Source of the DNA: VRUE01 sp963732225
Lineage (GTDB): Bacteria > Actinomycetota > Thermoleophilia > Solirubrobacterales > 70-9
Assembly (NCBI GenBank): GCA_963732225.1
Contig: CAVSYR010000005.1
Span: 186,001-250,000, forward strand
Direction of reading: 5' to 3'
DNA: 64,000 bases
Each line of letters begins with the position of its first letter. Position 1 is the first letter of the stretch. Both the position numbers and the translations under genes were made by a program. Of this stretch, positions 39,587-47,659 are shown one piece after another. The notes beneath the pieces were generated by a model. It was not told where the DNA came from, made no database searches, and was given only the letters and a program-made list of their open reading frames with translations.

Positions 39587-40675
39587 GTGGCTTTTGAGCG
39601 GACCGTTGCCCACCTCGATATGGACGCGTTCTACGCGTCGGTCGAGCTGCGGCGGCGGCCGGAGCTGAAGGGGAAGCCGGTCATCGTCTGCGGCTCGGGG
39701 CCGCGGGCGGTGGTGACGACGGCGAGCTATGAGGCGCGCAAGCTTGCCGGGATTCACTCGGCGATGCCGGCCGCCGTGGCGCGGCGGCGGCTGCCCGATG
39801 CGGTCTACCTGCCGCCGGACTTCACCGCTTATCGCGAGGCCTCGGTGCGGGTGATGGAGGTGCTGCGGAGCAATGCGGAGACGGTCGAGGTGGTCGGGCT
39901 CGACGAGGCCTACATCGACCTAACCGGGCTCTTCTCGCCGAAGGCGACGATGCGGCGGATCGCCAGCGAGATCCGCGAGCAGACCGGGCTGACCTGCTCG
40001 GTCGGCATCTCGGAGAGCCGCATGCTGGCCAAGATCACCAGTGAGCTGGGTAAGCCAGCCGGCCTGGTCGTGCTCTCGCGCGAGGAAGCGCTGGAGCGTT
40101 TTGCGGGCGAGTCGCCGGGCCTGATCCCGGGCATCGGGCCGAAGACCGTGACCAAGCTCGGCGGAATGGGCATCCGCACGCTGGCTGAGTTGTGCGCTCG
40201 GGATCCCGAGATGCTCGAGGCCGCCTTCGGGCCGCGGCAGGGGCGCTGGCTGCATCGGCGCGCCCAGCTCGAAGACGAGACGCCGGTGACGGTCGTGCGC
40301 GAGACCAAGTCGCAATCGGCGGAGACGACCTTCGACGTCGACGTCGACGACCGTGCCGAGCTCGAGGCCCACCTCCAGCATCTCTCCGAGGAGCTCTGCC
40401 GGCGGTTGCGCAAGCGCGAGCTGCGCGGGCGATCGATCGGGATCAAGGTGCGCCTCGACGACTGGACCAACGTCACCCGCTCGCACAGCGTCGCCGAGGC
40501 GACCAATGACCTCGCCGTGGTCGGGCCGATCGCTCTAGACCTGCTGCGCGCCTATGACCCGCCCCGGCCGGTGCGCCTGCTCGGTGTGCGGGTCGCCTCG
40601 TTCGAGAGCGAAGCCGAAGAGCCAGTCGAGCCCGAAGAGGAACGCGATCAGCTGCAGCTCGGCCTGACCGCCTGA
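39587..40675 (+). CDS. dinB: DNA polymerase IV (Y-family)
   Basis: Error-prone translesion polymerase. 362 residues with VAHLDMDAFYASVE (metal Asp and steric gate region), YEARKLAGIHSAMP, VVGLDEAYIDLTGL (catalytic Asp-Glu), a helix-hairpin-helix IPGIGPKTVTKLGGMGI, and the little-finger domain. The extreme C-terminus (EERDQLQLGLTA) resembles a beta-clamp-binding tail with QLQLGL. GTG start. It is not obviously under SOS control in this sequence. Confidence 0.96.
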   Translation: MAFERTVAHLDMDAFYASVELRRRPELKGKPVIVCGSGPRAVVTTASYEARKLAGIHSAMPAAVARRRLPDAVYLPPDFTAYREASVRVMEVLRSNAETVEVVGLDEAYIDLTGLFSPKATMRRIASEIREQTGLTCSVGISESRMLAKITSELGKPAGLVVLSREEALERFAGESPGLIPGIGPKTVTKLGGMGIRTLAELCARDPEMLEAAFGPRQGRWLHRRAQLEDETPVTVVRETKSQSAETTFDVDVDDRAELEAHLQHLSEELCRRLRKRELRGRSIGIKVRLDDWTNVTRSHSVAEATNDLAVVGPIALDLLRAYDPPRPVRLLGVRVASFESEAEEPVEPEEERDQLQLGLTA

Positions 40676-40729
40676 AGCGCTCGCCCCGGCTCCGCAAAAG
40701 CCCTTGGAACGTGTGCGAAGATTGCTCGG

Positions 40730-42157
40730 GTGAGCGCTGACAGACTGACCGGACTCGACTCGTCATTCCTGCACATGGAGCGCGCCGGCGCCCACATGCA
40801 CGTCGCCTCGACCAGCGTCTTCGAGGGACCGGCGCCGAGCATCGGTGAGTTCCGCGATCACATCGCCTCGCGGTTGCACCTGGTGCCGCGCTTCCGCCAG
40901 AAGCTTCGCTTCGTCCCCTTCGGCCAGGGCCGACCGGTCTGGGTCGACGATCCGCACCTCAACATGGAGTACCACGTGCGCCAAACCGCGCTGCCGGCGC
41001 CGGGCTCCGAGGAGCAGCTGCGCAACCTCGCCGCGCGGATCTTCTCCCAGCAGCTCGACCGCAGCAAGCCGCTCTGGGAGCTGTGGCTGGTCGAGGGGCT
41101 AGATGGCGACCGCTTCGCGATCGTCGGCAAGAGCCACCACGCACTGGTCGACGGTGTCTCCGGCGTCGACATCACCACTGTGCTCTTCGACGTCGAGAAG
41201 GAACCGGACAACCCGCCGGCGCTGCCGCCGAAGTGGGCGCCGCGGCCCGAGCCGACCGATTTCAAACTGCTCAGCGACGCCCTGCGCGAGCGCACCACCA
41301 GTCCGCAGGAGATCGTCCGCGGCGTGCGGGCGGCGTTGCGCGGACCGCGCCAGGTCCTGCGCGGAGTCGGCGCCACCGGCAAGATGGTCAGCGCCGGCAT
41401 GGCGGCTCCCTCGACGCCTTTCAACGTCGAGATCGGCCCCCACCGCCGCGTCGCCTTCGTCCGCAGCGACCTCGCTGCGCTGAAGCGGATCAAGGACCAG
41501 CACGGCGGCACGGTCAACGACGTCATCCTCTCGGTCGTCGCCGGCGCGATCGGCAATTACCTGCGCGCCCGCGGCCACGACACCGAGGACCTCGAGATGA
41601 GGGCGATGGTGCCGGTCAGCGTTCGCGCCGAGGAGGAGCGCGGCGCGCTAGGCAACCGCATCTCGGCAATGATGGCGCCGCTGCCGATCTGGTGCGAGGA
41701 CCCGGTGCGGCGGCTACATCTGGTCAGCGAGATCATGGGCGACCTCAAGGGCTCCGGCCAAGCCGTCGGCGCCGAGATCCTCACCCGTATCGTCGACTTC
41801 GCCCCGACCACGATCGCCTCGCAGGCCGCCCGCCTGCAGCCGGCACAGCGCTTCTTCAACCTCGTCGTCACCAACGTGCCCGGCCCCCAGTTCCCGCTCT
41901 TCGTCTTGGGACGGGAAATGGAATCGATCTTCCCGATGGTGCCACTGGCCCGCCGCCAGGCGCTCTGCGTCGGGATCATGTCCTACAACGGCCAGGTCGA
42001 CTTCGGCCTGATCGGCGACTACGACGCGATGGACGACCTCGACAGCTTCGGCCTCGACCTCGAAGGGGCGATCGCCGAGATCGCCGGAGCCGCTGCCACC
42101 GGCTCTCAGGGCAGCAGCCGCGCCGAGACGCGGAACGGCGCGCTGTCGGTCAAGTAG
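40730..42157 (+). CDS. Wax ester synthase / diacylglycerol acyltransferase
   Basis: 475-residue WS/DGAT that esterifies fatty alcohols or diacylglycerol with acyl-CoA to make storage lipid. The catalytic HHxxxDG motif is KSHHALVDGVSG near residue 137. Further family elements are LDSSFLHMERAGAHMHV at the N-terminus, NDVILSVVAGAIGNYL and NVPGPQFPLFVLG. A GTG start at 40730 gives the family N-terminus. Its end overlaps the convergent secreted metalloprotease gene by 52 nt. Confidence 0.94.
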   Translation: MSADRLTGLDSSFLHMERAGAHMHVASTSVFEGPAPSIGEFRDHIASRLHLVPRFRQKLRFVPFGQGRPVWVDDPHLNMEYHVRQTALPAPGSEEQLRNLAARIFSQQLDRSKPLWELWLVEGLDGDRFAIVGKSHHALVDGVSGVDITTVLFDVEKEPDNPPALPPKWAPRPEPTDFKLLSDALRERTTSPQEIVRGVRAALRGPRQVLRGVGATGKMVSAGMAAPSTPFNVEIGPHRRVAFVRSDLAALKRIKDQHGGTVNDVILSVVAGAIGNYLRARGHDTEDLEMRAMVPVSVRAEEERGALGNRISAMMAPLPIWCEDPVRRLHLVSEIMGDLKGSGQAVGAEILTRIVDFAPTTIASQAARLQPAQRFFNLVVTNVPGPQFPLFVLGREMESIFPMVPLARRQALCVGIMSYNGQVDFGLIGDYDAMDDLDSFGLDLEGAIAEIAGAAATGSQGSSRAETRNGALSVK

Positions 42158-43476
42158 GCCCAGTCGAGCCGGCGGGCGCTGAAGCCCGAGGCACTCGTGT
42201 CGGCGTTGACCAGTACCGCGGTGAGGCGCTTGAAGCGGCCGGGATGGGCCAGGTGGACGACCATCGGACCGCCGTTCTGCTTGAAGCTGAGAGTGCTGAC
42301 GACGTGACCGTGGCGCTCGCTGCCGGTTCGCCCGACTAGGGCAAGGCCGGCCGCGACTCCTCGTGGGGCAACGGCGTAGACGGCGATCGTGCGGCCACCT
42401 CCCGCGTGTACGCGAAGCAGTTGGAAGGTGGTGTGGTTGAGGGAGCGAGCGAGGACGTGGCCATTCAGCGGCAGGCTGCCCTGGCGCGAGACGTCGGGGT
42501 ACGAGTCGCCCTCGGGGAAGACCGTGTCGGTGCGCCACTCGGGCAGGTCGCGGGCGAAGCGGGCGAAGTCACGGCTGAAGTCCGAGTTGCCGGCGGCCTC
42601 GATCGCCGAGTTGTAGGCCGCGACGGAGAAGCCGCCCGGCCTGGTGTGCACAGCACGCGCCCAGGCGTTGCGCACGATTGCGCGTCCGTAGCGGTGGGCC
42701 AGCCACTTGTTCCAGACCGCCGAGCCGTACTCCTTGATCGAGTTCGCGGTCAGCGGCGTGTCGTAGCGCTTGACCCAGCGCCGCACGTAGCGCAGGTAGT
42801 CGTTGATGCCGTTGTAGACCTCGTCCTCCATCCAGACCGCGCTCGACTCGGCAAACCAGGCATCCTGGTAAGCGTCGTAGCCGAACTGAAGGATGTGGTT
42901 GTACTCGTGGGCGAGCGTCACCTCGAGGTCATGCTCGGGCGTGGTGCCGGGGAACTCACTCGGGGCGTAGTCGTTGTCGAGCACCAGATAGCCGTGCAGG
43001 CGGCGCGGCAGCCGGTGGCCCTTCGTGCTCTGGCCACGGTCCGGCGCCGCGTAGCCGAATAGCGCGCCGCCGATCTCATCCAGGTAGATGTCGGTCTTGC
43101 CGTTGCCACCGCCCTTGCGGCCGTCGGAGCGGGGCTCGCGCCAACCGAGCTTGCCGTTCTCGATCGTGTGGACGTGTTCGGCCACCGCCTGCACCCGCTC
43201 GACGTAGTCGGGGATGCCATCACCGTCGCTGTCGGTGAGTTTGGGGGCGTCGATGCCCTCGGCGACCCAGTGCACGCAGAAGTTGGGCGTGCAGGCGGGC
43301 GAACGCGGCGCCTCGGGCACGGTGTAGGCGTTGCGATTTGGATCGGGATGATCGGTCGGTCGCGCCGCTGGAGCGTGGAAGAACCACTGGCTGCCGGCGC
43401 TGGCGCTTGCGGGCACGGCAGCGAGAACGGCGAGGGACGCCAGCGATGCTCCTATCAACCGCCAGCGGGACCGCAC
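42106..43476 (-). CDS. Secreted putative zinc metalloprotease
   Basis: About 456 residues from GTG 43476, with a signal peptide (LIGASLASLAVLAAVPASASA). A calcium-loop-like DSDGDGIPDYVERV follows near residue 75. The zinc motif is HEYNH (VTLAHEYNHILQFGYDAYQ) near residue 187, with a downstream Glu in WFAESSAVWMEDEVY, arranged as in gluzincin-like secreted proteases of the MXAN_6640 type. The C-terminal ~130 residues are beta-rich. Upstream of 43476 the frame is open to 44991 but is antisense to nadE, so not coding. TAGATT 7 nt before the GTG supports this start. Confidence 0.8.
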   Translation of the reverse strand: MRSRWRLIGASLASLAVLAAVPASASAGSQWFFHAPAARPTDHPDPNRNAYTVPEAPRSPACTPNFCVHWVAEGIDAPKLTDSDGDGIPDYVERVQAVAEHVHTIENGKLGWREPRSDGRKGGGNGKTDIYLDEIGGALFGYAAPDRGQSTKGHRLPRRLHGYLVLDNDYAPSEFPGTTPEHDLEVTLAHEYNHILQFGYDAYQDAWFAESSAVWMEDEVYNGINDYLRYVRRWVKRYDTPLTANSIKEYGSAVWNKWLAHRYGRAIVRNAWARAVHTRPGGFSVAAYNSAIEAAGNSDFSRDFARFARDLPEWRTDTVFPEGDSYPDVSRQGSLPLNGHVLARSLNHTTFQLLRVHAGGGRTIAVYAVAPRGVAAGLALVGRTGSERHGHVVSTLSFKQNGGPMVVHLAHPGRFKRLTAVLVNADTSASGFSARRLDWAYLTDSAPFRVSARLLP

Positions 43477-43483
43477 GCGCGGC

Positions 43484-43489
43484 AATCTA
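43484..43489 (-). promoter_or_regulatory. -10 box (TAGATT) for the metalloprotease gene
   Basis: On the minus strand TAGATT ends 7 nt before GTG 43476. This decides the start within a very long open frame. Confidence 0.5.
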
Positions 43490-43548
43490 CAGGCGCGCTC
43501 AGCGTCCGGCGGCGATACTTCAGCCCTGACTCCCGTGAGGACACCGAC

Positions 43549-45165
43549 GTGCGCGTAGCCCTGGCCCAGATCGACCCCACCGTCGGCGACATCGACGGCA
43601 ACGCGGCGAAGGTCGGCGAGTGGATCGGCCGCGCCGAAGCCGAGGGCGCCGAGCTGACGATCTTCCCCGAGCTCTGCATCCCCGGCTACCCGGCCGAGGA
43701 CCTCTACCTGAAGCGGCACTTCGTCGCCGCAAGTCAGCGCGCGATCGAGGAGCTTGCCGGCGCTGTCCGCGGCACGACCGCGCTGGTCGGCTTTGCCGAG
43801 CCGGTCGCCGGCGGCGGCGACTTCCGCCACGCCCACAACTCGCTCGCCGTGCTCGCCGACGGCGCCGTGCAGGCGATCTACCGCAAGAACCGTCTGCCCA
43901 ACTACTCGGTCTTCGACGAGCAGCGCTACTTCGTCCCGGGTAGCGAGCCGGCGACGATCGAGCTCGGTGGCACCCGCGTTGGCCTGACCGTCTGCGAGGA
44001 CGTCTGGGTGCCCGGTCCGCCGGCCGAGAGCGAGGCCGCGGAGGGCGCCACCCTGATCGCCAATCCCTCGGGCTCGCCTTATCACCGCGGCAAGGGCAGG
44101 GAGCGCGAAGCGATGTTCGCCGAGCGCGCCCGCGCTTACGGCGCCGCCTTCGTCTTCTGCAACCTGGTCGGCGGCCAGGACGAGCTGGTCTTCGACGGCC
44201 ACAGCTTCGTCGTCGACGCCGAGGGCATGGTGCTCGCCCGCGCCGCCCAGTTCGAGGAGGAGCTGCTGGTCTGCGAGGTTCCCTCCCCTGCTCCCACCGA
44301 TCTCACCGCGCCGCTCTCCGACATCGCCGAGGTCTACGCCGCGCTGACGCTCGGCCTGCGCGACTACGTGCGCAAGAACGGCTTCGGTCACGTCGGCGTG
44401 GCGCTCTCGGGTGGAATCGACTCCGCCCTGGTCGCGCTGCTGGCCGTCGATGCGCTCGGGCCCGAGAACGTCAGTTGCGTGGTCATGCCCTCGCCGCATT
44501 CGAGCCCTGAAACACAGCAGGACGCGCGGAATATCGGCGCCAACTTCGGCGTCGAGCTGCTCGAGATCCCGATCGAGGCGGCGATGGCGGAGTACGAGAG
44601 CGCCCTCGCCGACTCGTTCAACAGCGCAAACGGAGGTGTCGCCGCCGAGAACATCCAGGCGCGCATTCGCGGCAACATGATGATGGCGCTCTCCAACGAG
44701 CACGGTTGGCTGATCCTCACCACCGGCAACAAGAGCGAGATGTCGGTCGGCTACGCGACCCTCTACGGCGACATGGCCGGTGGCTTCGCGGCGATCAAGG
44801 ACGTGCCGAAGACGCTCGTCTACGACTTGACCCGCCACCGCAACCAGAGCGCCGGGCGGGAGCTGATCCCGGCCTCGGTCATCGACCGGGCGCCCTCGGC
44901 CGAGCTGCGGCCTGACCAGCTCGACAGCGACTCCCTCCCCCCCTACGAGCTGCTCGACCAGATCCTCGAGTCCTACGTCGAGCGCGACCAAGGTCGCGAG
45001 GAGATGATCGCCGCCGGGCTGCCCGCCGAGGTGGTCGACGAGGTCGTGCGCATGGTCGACCGCTCCGAGTACAAGCGGCGCCAGGCCGCGCCAGGCATCC
45101 GGATCACCCCGAAGGCCTTCGGCCGTGACAGGCGCCTGCCCATCACGAATCGCTTCGGCGACTAG
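43549..45165 (+). CDS. nadE: Glutamine-dependent NAD synthetase
   Basis: Converts nicotinate adenine dinucleotide to NAD with ammonia from glutamine. About 538 residues from GTG 43549. The N-terminal nitrilase-fold glutaminase has its Glu in FPELCIPGYPAEDL, Lys in YRKNRLPNYSVFDE and Cys in GLTVCEDVWV. The C-terminal synthetase has the P-loop LSGGIDSALVALLA and TTGNKSEMSVGYATLYGD. Both halves are complete. It converges on an AT-rich gene, with a strong hairpin between. Confidence 0.96.
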   Translation: MRVALAQIDPTVGDIDGNAAKVGEWIGRAEAEGAELTIFPELCIPGYPAEDLYLKRHFVAASQRAIEELAGAVRGTTALVGFAEPVAGGGDFRHAHNSLAVLADGAVQAIYRKNRLPNYSVFDEQRYFVPGSEPATIELGGTRVGLTVCEDVWVPGPPAESEAAEGATLIANPSGSPYHRGKGREREAMFAERARAYGAAFVFCNLVGGQDELVFDGHSFVVDAEGMVLARAAQFEEELLVCEVPSPAPTDLTAPLSDIAEVYAALTLGLRDYVRKNGFGHVGVALSGGIDSALVALLAVDALGPENVSCVVMPSPHSSPETQQDARNIGANFGVELLEIPIEAAMAEYESALADSFNSANGGVAAENIQARIRGNMMMALSNEHGWLILTTGNKSEMSVGYATLYGDMAGGFAAIKDVPKTLVYDLTRHRNQSAGRELIPASVIDRAPSAELRPDQLDSDSLPPYELLDQILESYVERDQGREEMIAAGLPAEVVDEVVRMVDRSEYKRRQAAPGIRITPKAFGRDRRLPITNRFGD

Positions 45166-45228
45166 TCACCATCCTCCCTCCGCGTAGCATCAAGACGACA
45201 ACGTATTGACCACCAGTAGAGCGGCTGC

Positions 45229-45262
45229 GATCTTCCCTCCGCGCTGGCGCGGAGGGAAGATC
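45229..45262. terminator. Perfect 15-bp hairpin between convergent genes
   Basis: Arms 45229-45243 and 45248-45262 are perfectly complementary with a 4-nt loop. The hairpin sits between nadE and the AT-rich secreted gene and can serve both strands. There is no clear T-run on either side, but stem strength and position support a terminator. Confidence 0.65.
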
Positions 45263-45277
45263 ACAATGTGCCCGTGG

Positions 45278-46027
45278 CTATGCGGGGTCTCCGCTCCAAA
45301 ACAAGCCTATGTGTTCACCGTCGAGGGAGGCAAATGCACTGCCTAACGTGCTCACCATATGTTCAGGCGTTTTACTGATTGTCCACAATTCTGTTAACGG
45401 ACCTGTCTGAAATAAATGATTGAGTGCATGTATTGAAAATGCAGCATTGGTAAAGTCCTGGAGGAAGAATTTCCCGATGATTTTAACTTTGCTCCCGATT
45501 GAACATTCGTTATCCATTTCTACGGTAGCGATTGTTTCCCCGCTATCTGGTAAAAATTGAACGAGTGCGTGCCTAACGCCGCTGACTAATTCGTGTAACA
45601 CAATTAAACCGTGGCCGGAGCTGGTATTGATCACGCCGTTTTCAATGCCCCCAGCCACCGGTTTGCATGGAGTAGATGTAGATCCATTTAGTTTAGTTAT
45701 ACAGCCACTGAATTTGGCTTTTGACCCTTTGACAGACCCTGCTTTTTCGCCAATAGATCCATTTGCTAGCAGCATGACGTTTACGGCGGTGATTGTGGAG
45801 CATTCGAATAAGACAGCAACTCCGGAAATTTTTGAATGTAGAATCTCACTGGTATCAGTTCGAAGTTCTATCTTGGCGGGTAAGAAGGCGATTAATTCTA
45901 CTGTGACACCGAATTTAGCGAGTAACCATTGTGCTCCTACTTCTGCGTGGGCCGTGGTTGAGCCGATGGCCCCTAGGCTGAATATCACAACACCAATGCC
46001 CAGTAGTCGGAATCTTGAACGAGACAT
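45278..46027 (-). CDS. AT-rich secreted protein, four-Cys family (copy B)
   Basis: 249 residues with a signal peptide ending near AHA (residue 28). Unrecognised family. Cysteines 76, 109, 121 and 175 align with those of copy A; the shared landmarks are FSGC, TPCKP and EC, and both C-termini have HL, LT/LF and LWxxSG-like positions. It is the most AT-rich gene of the window, with codons such as TTA, ATT and AAA that the neighbours avoid. A GGGAG element lies a few bases before the ATG. No function can be assigned. Confidence 0.8.
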   Translation of the reverse strand: MSRSRFRLLGIGVVIFSLGAIGSTTAHAEVGAQWLLAKFGVTVELIAFLPAKIELRTDTSEILHSKISGVAVLFECSTITAVNVMLLANGSIGEKAGSVKGSKAKFSGCITKLNGSTSTPCKPVAGGIENGVINTSSGHGLIVLHELVSGVRHALVQFLPDSGETIATVEMDNECSIGSKVKIIGKFFLQDFTNAAFSIHALNHLFQTGPLTELWTISKTPEHMVSTLGSAFASLDGEHIGLFWSGDPA

Positions 46028-46226
46028 TTCTTACTCCCGTCTGTTGTTTCCTGCCTAGCTAAGATTTTCTCACGCAACTAGACGAGATCAAGGAGATATC
46101 CGACAAAATTTTCTATTTCCTCAACCAGGCAGGCCTTCGAGTTGGGGGAAGCGCAATGGATGTGGCGATGGAATCGGCCCGGAGTGACTCGAGGGCACAC
46201 TTGGCGTGCGCCCTTCAATCGCAACA
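46028..46226. other. AT-rich 199-nt intergenic stretch
   Basis: No gene, tRNA or strong hairpin is seen. The left part is AT-rich and belongs compositionally to copy B; it probably holds its promoter, but several weak boxes compete and none is assigned. The right part returns to the usual GC content before the thioesterase stop. Confidence 0.5.
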
Positions 46227-46625
46227 CTAAGGAATCGGCCGCACCGCGATCGTCATCTGGGCGAGGGCGCAGAGACGGTCCTCGGCGTCGTGGACCTCGG
46301 CTTCCCAGATCCAGGTGGTCCTGCCGCGGTGGCGGGCCTTGGCCTGGACTTCGGCGTGACCCTCAGTCACCGGGCGGATGAAGTTGACGCTGATCGACTG
46401 GCCCATCGCCATCATCCCGTTGGGAACGACCGCGAGGGCGGTAGCGCGGGAGCAAACGCTCTCGACCAGGCTCGAGATCACGCCGCCGTGCAGAAGGCCG
46501 ACGGGCTGGCGCAGCTCGTCTCGCATCGGCAGTCGCACGCGCGCGTGGTCCGGGTCATCGTCCAGCCATTCCGTGCCCAACAGGGCGTCGAAATGGGAAA
46601 GCAGGCCGCGCGGGTCATCGCTCAT
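46227..46625 (-). CDS. PaaI-type hotdog thioesterase
   Basis: 132 residues from ATG 46625. Hotdog-fold core with the active-site segment VGLLHGGVISSLVESV (HGG plus catalytic acid) and ISVNFIRPVTEGHAEVQAK. Family members hydrolyse aryl- or acyl-CoA, the PaaI group acting on phenylacetate intermediates; the exact substrate is unknown. TAAGCT lies 7 nt before the ATG, and an upstream extension to 46715 is unlikely. Confidence 0.88.
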   Translation of the reverse strand: MSDDPRGLLSHFDALLGTEWLDDDPDHARVRLPMRDELRQPVGLLHGGVISSLVESVCSRATALAVVPNGMMAMGQSISVNFIRPVTEGHAEVQAKARHRGRTTWIWEAEVHDAEDRLCALAQMTIAVRPIP

Positions 46626-46632
46626 CGCTGCC

Positions 46633-46638
46633 AGCTTA
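46633..46638 (-). promoter_or_regulatory. -10 box (TAAGCT) for the thioesterase gene
   Basis: On the minus strand TAAGCT ends 7 nt before ATG 46625, fixing the start. Confidence 0.5.
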
Positions 46639-46687
46639 ACCTCAGGCACTCCCTTGCCGGGAGCGGCTCGCGTAGGCTTCCCGATCG

Positions 46688-47647
46688 GTGGGGTTGACCG
46701 ACGACCAGAAGGCAATGCTTCGCCTGCTCGCGCAGCGCGAGGAGGGTTACGACGACATGGCAGCGCTGATGGGAATCAGCGTCGAGGAAGTGCGCGAGCG
46801 CGTCAAAGAGGCGCTCGCCGAGGTCGAGGAGCCGCCGGCGTCCGAGGCGCAGCCTGAGCCTCCCGCCGCGCCCGCTCCCCCACCACCTTCCGCGCCTGAG
46901 CCCCCCGCGGCAGCAGAGCCTCCACCAACACCCGCCGCCGAGGAGCCGACGCCATCTCCACCTGCCCCAGCAAAATCTGTTGGGGAGCCAGGCCCCAAAC
47001 CTGCGGCGACCAAAAAACGCTCTACCCAGATTCCCAGCCTCAAAGTCCCCAAAGACCGCGGCGCGCTGATTGGGCTCGGCGCCGGCGCGCTGGTGGTCAT
47101 TGCGCTCGTGATCGTGCTGATCGTCGGTGGCGACGGCGGCGGCTCGAGTTCCTCGGACACCACCTCCGGCGAAGCGGCCCTGGCGGAAAACGCAAGCGCG
47201 CAGGCTGAAAATAAAAACTTGACCCAGGCGACCCTCAGCGCTGATGACGGCAGCGACGCCAGCGGCCAGGCGATCTTCGGGCGCTTCAAGAAAAAGGTGC
47301 TGCTGCAGGTGACGGGCGAAGAACTTGAACCGTCGAGCGACGGCGAGTCCTACGCGGTCTGGCTCTCGCACTCGGGCCAGGCGATGGTCCCGGTCGGCAC
47401 CGTCAAGGTCAAAGACTCCGGTCAGCTGGCGGCCCGCTTCGAAGTGCCGCCGACAGTGCTGGTGTTGGTGGCGCGTGGTGCCTTCGACGAGATCGAAGTG
47501 ACCCGCACCTCCGACAGCCAGCTCAGCGCCGCGATCGCCGAAGCGCGCAAAACCAAGAAGGAATCCGCCTACACCGGCACGCCAGTGCTGAGCGGCAAGA
47601 TCACCGGGCCCCTGGTCGGCGCCGGCGGCAGCGCCAGTGGCAAATAG
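46688..47647 (+). CDS. HTH-TM protein with RskA-like C-terminal domain
   Basis: 319 residues. An N-terminal helix-turn-helix resembling sigma region 4 (LTDDQKAMLRLLAQREEGYDDMAALMGISVEEV) is followed by a ~60-residue Pro/Ala/Glu-rich linker. One TM lies near residues 118-140, then a Gly/Ser stretch and a C-terminal domain with YAVWLSHSGQAMVPVGTVKV and FDEIEVTRTSDSQLS, the pattern of anti-sigma-K (RskA) extracytoplasmic domains. Normal anti-sigma factors have a zinc-binding anti-sigma domain here instead of an HTH. Function unknown; a membrane-tethered transcription factor is possible. GTG start; TAGGCT lies 9 nt upstream. Confidence 0.7.
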   Translation: MGLTDDQKAMLRLLAQREEGYDDMAALMGISVEEVRERVKEALAEVEEPPASEAQPEPPAAPAPPPPSAPEPPAAAEPPPTPAAEEPTPSPPAPAKSVGEPGPKPAATKKRSTQIPSLKVPKDRGALIGLGAGALVVIALVIVLIVGGDGGGSSSSDTTSGEAALAENASAQAENKNLTQATLSADDGSDASGQAIFGRFKKKVLLQVTGEELEPSSDGESYAVWLSHSGQAMVPVGTVKVKDSGQLAARFEVPPTVLVLVARGAFDEIEVTRTSDSQLSAAIAEARKTKKESAYTGTPVLSGKITGPLVGAGGSASGK

Positions 47648-47659
47648 AGCCGAACGCGT

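Noticed and set aside
43477..44991. Upstream part of the 961-codon minus-strand frame around the metalloprotease
   Set aside because: It is antisense to nadE, whose motifs are complete; signal peptide and leaderless box place the start at 43476.
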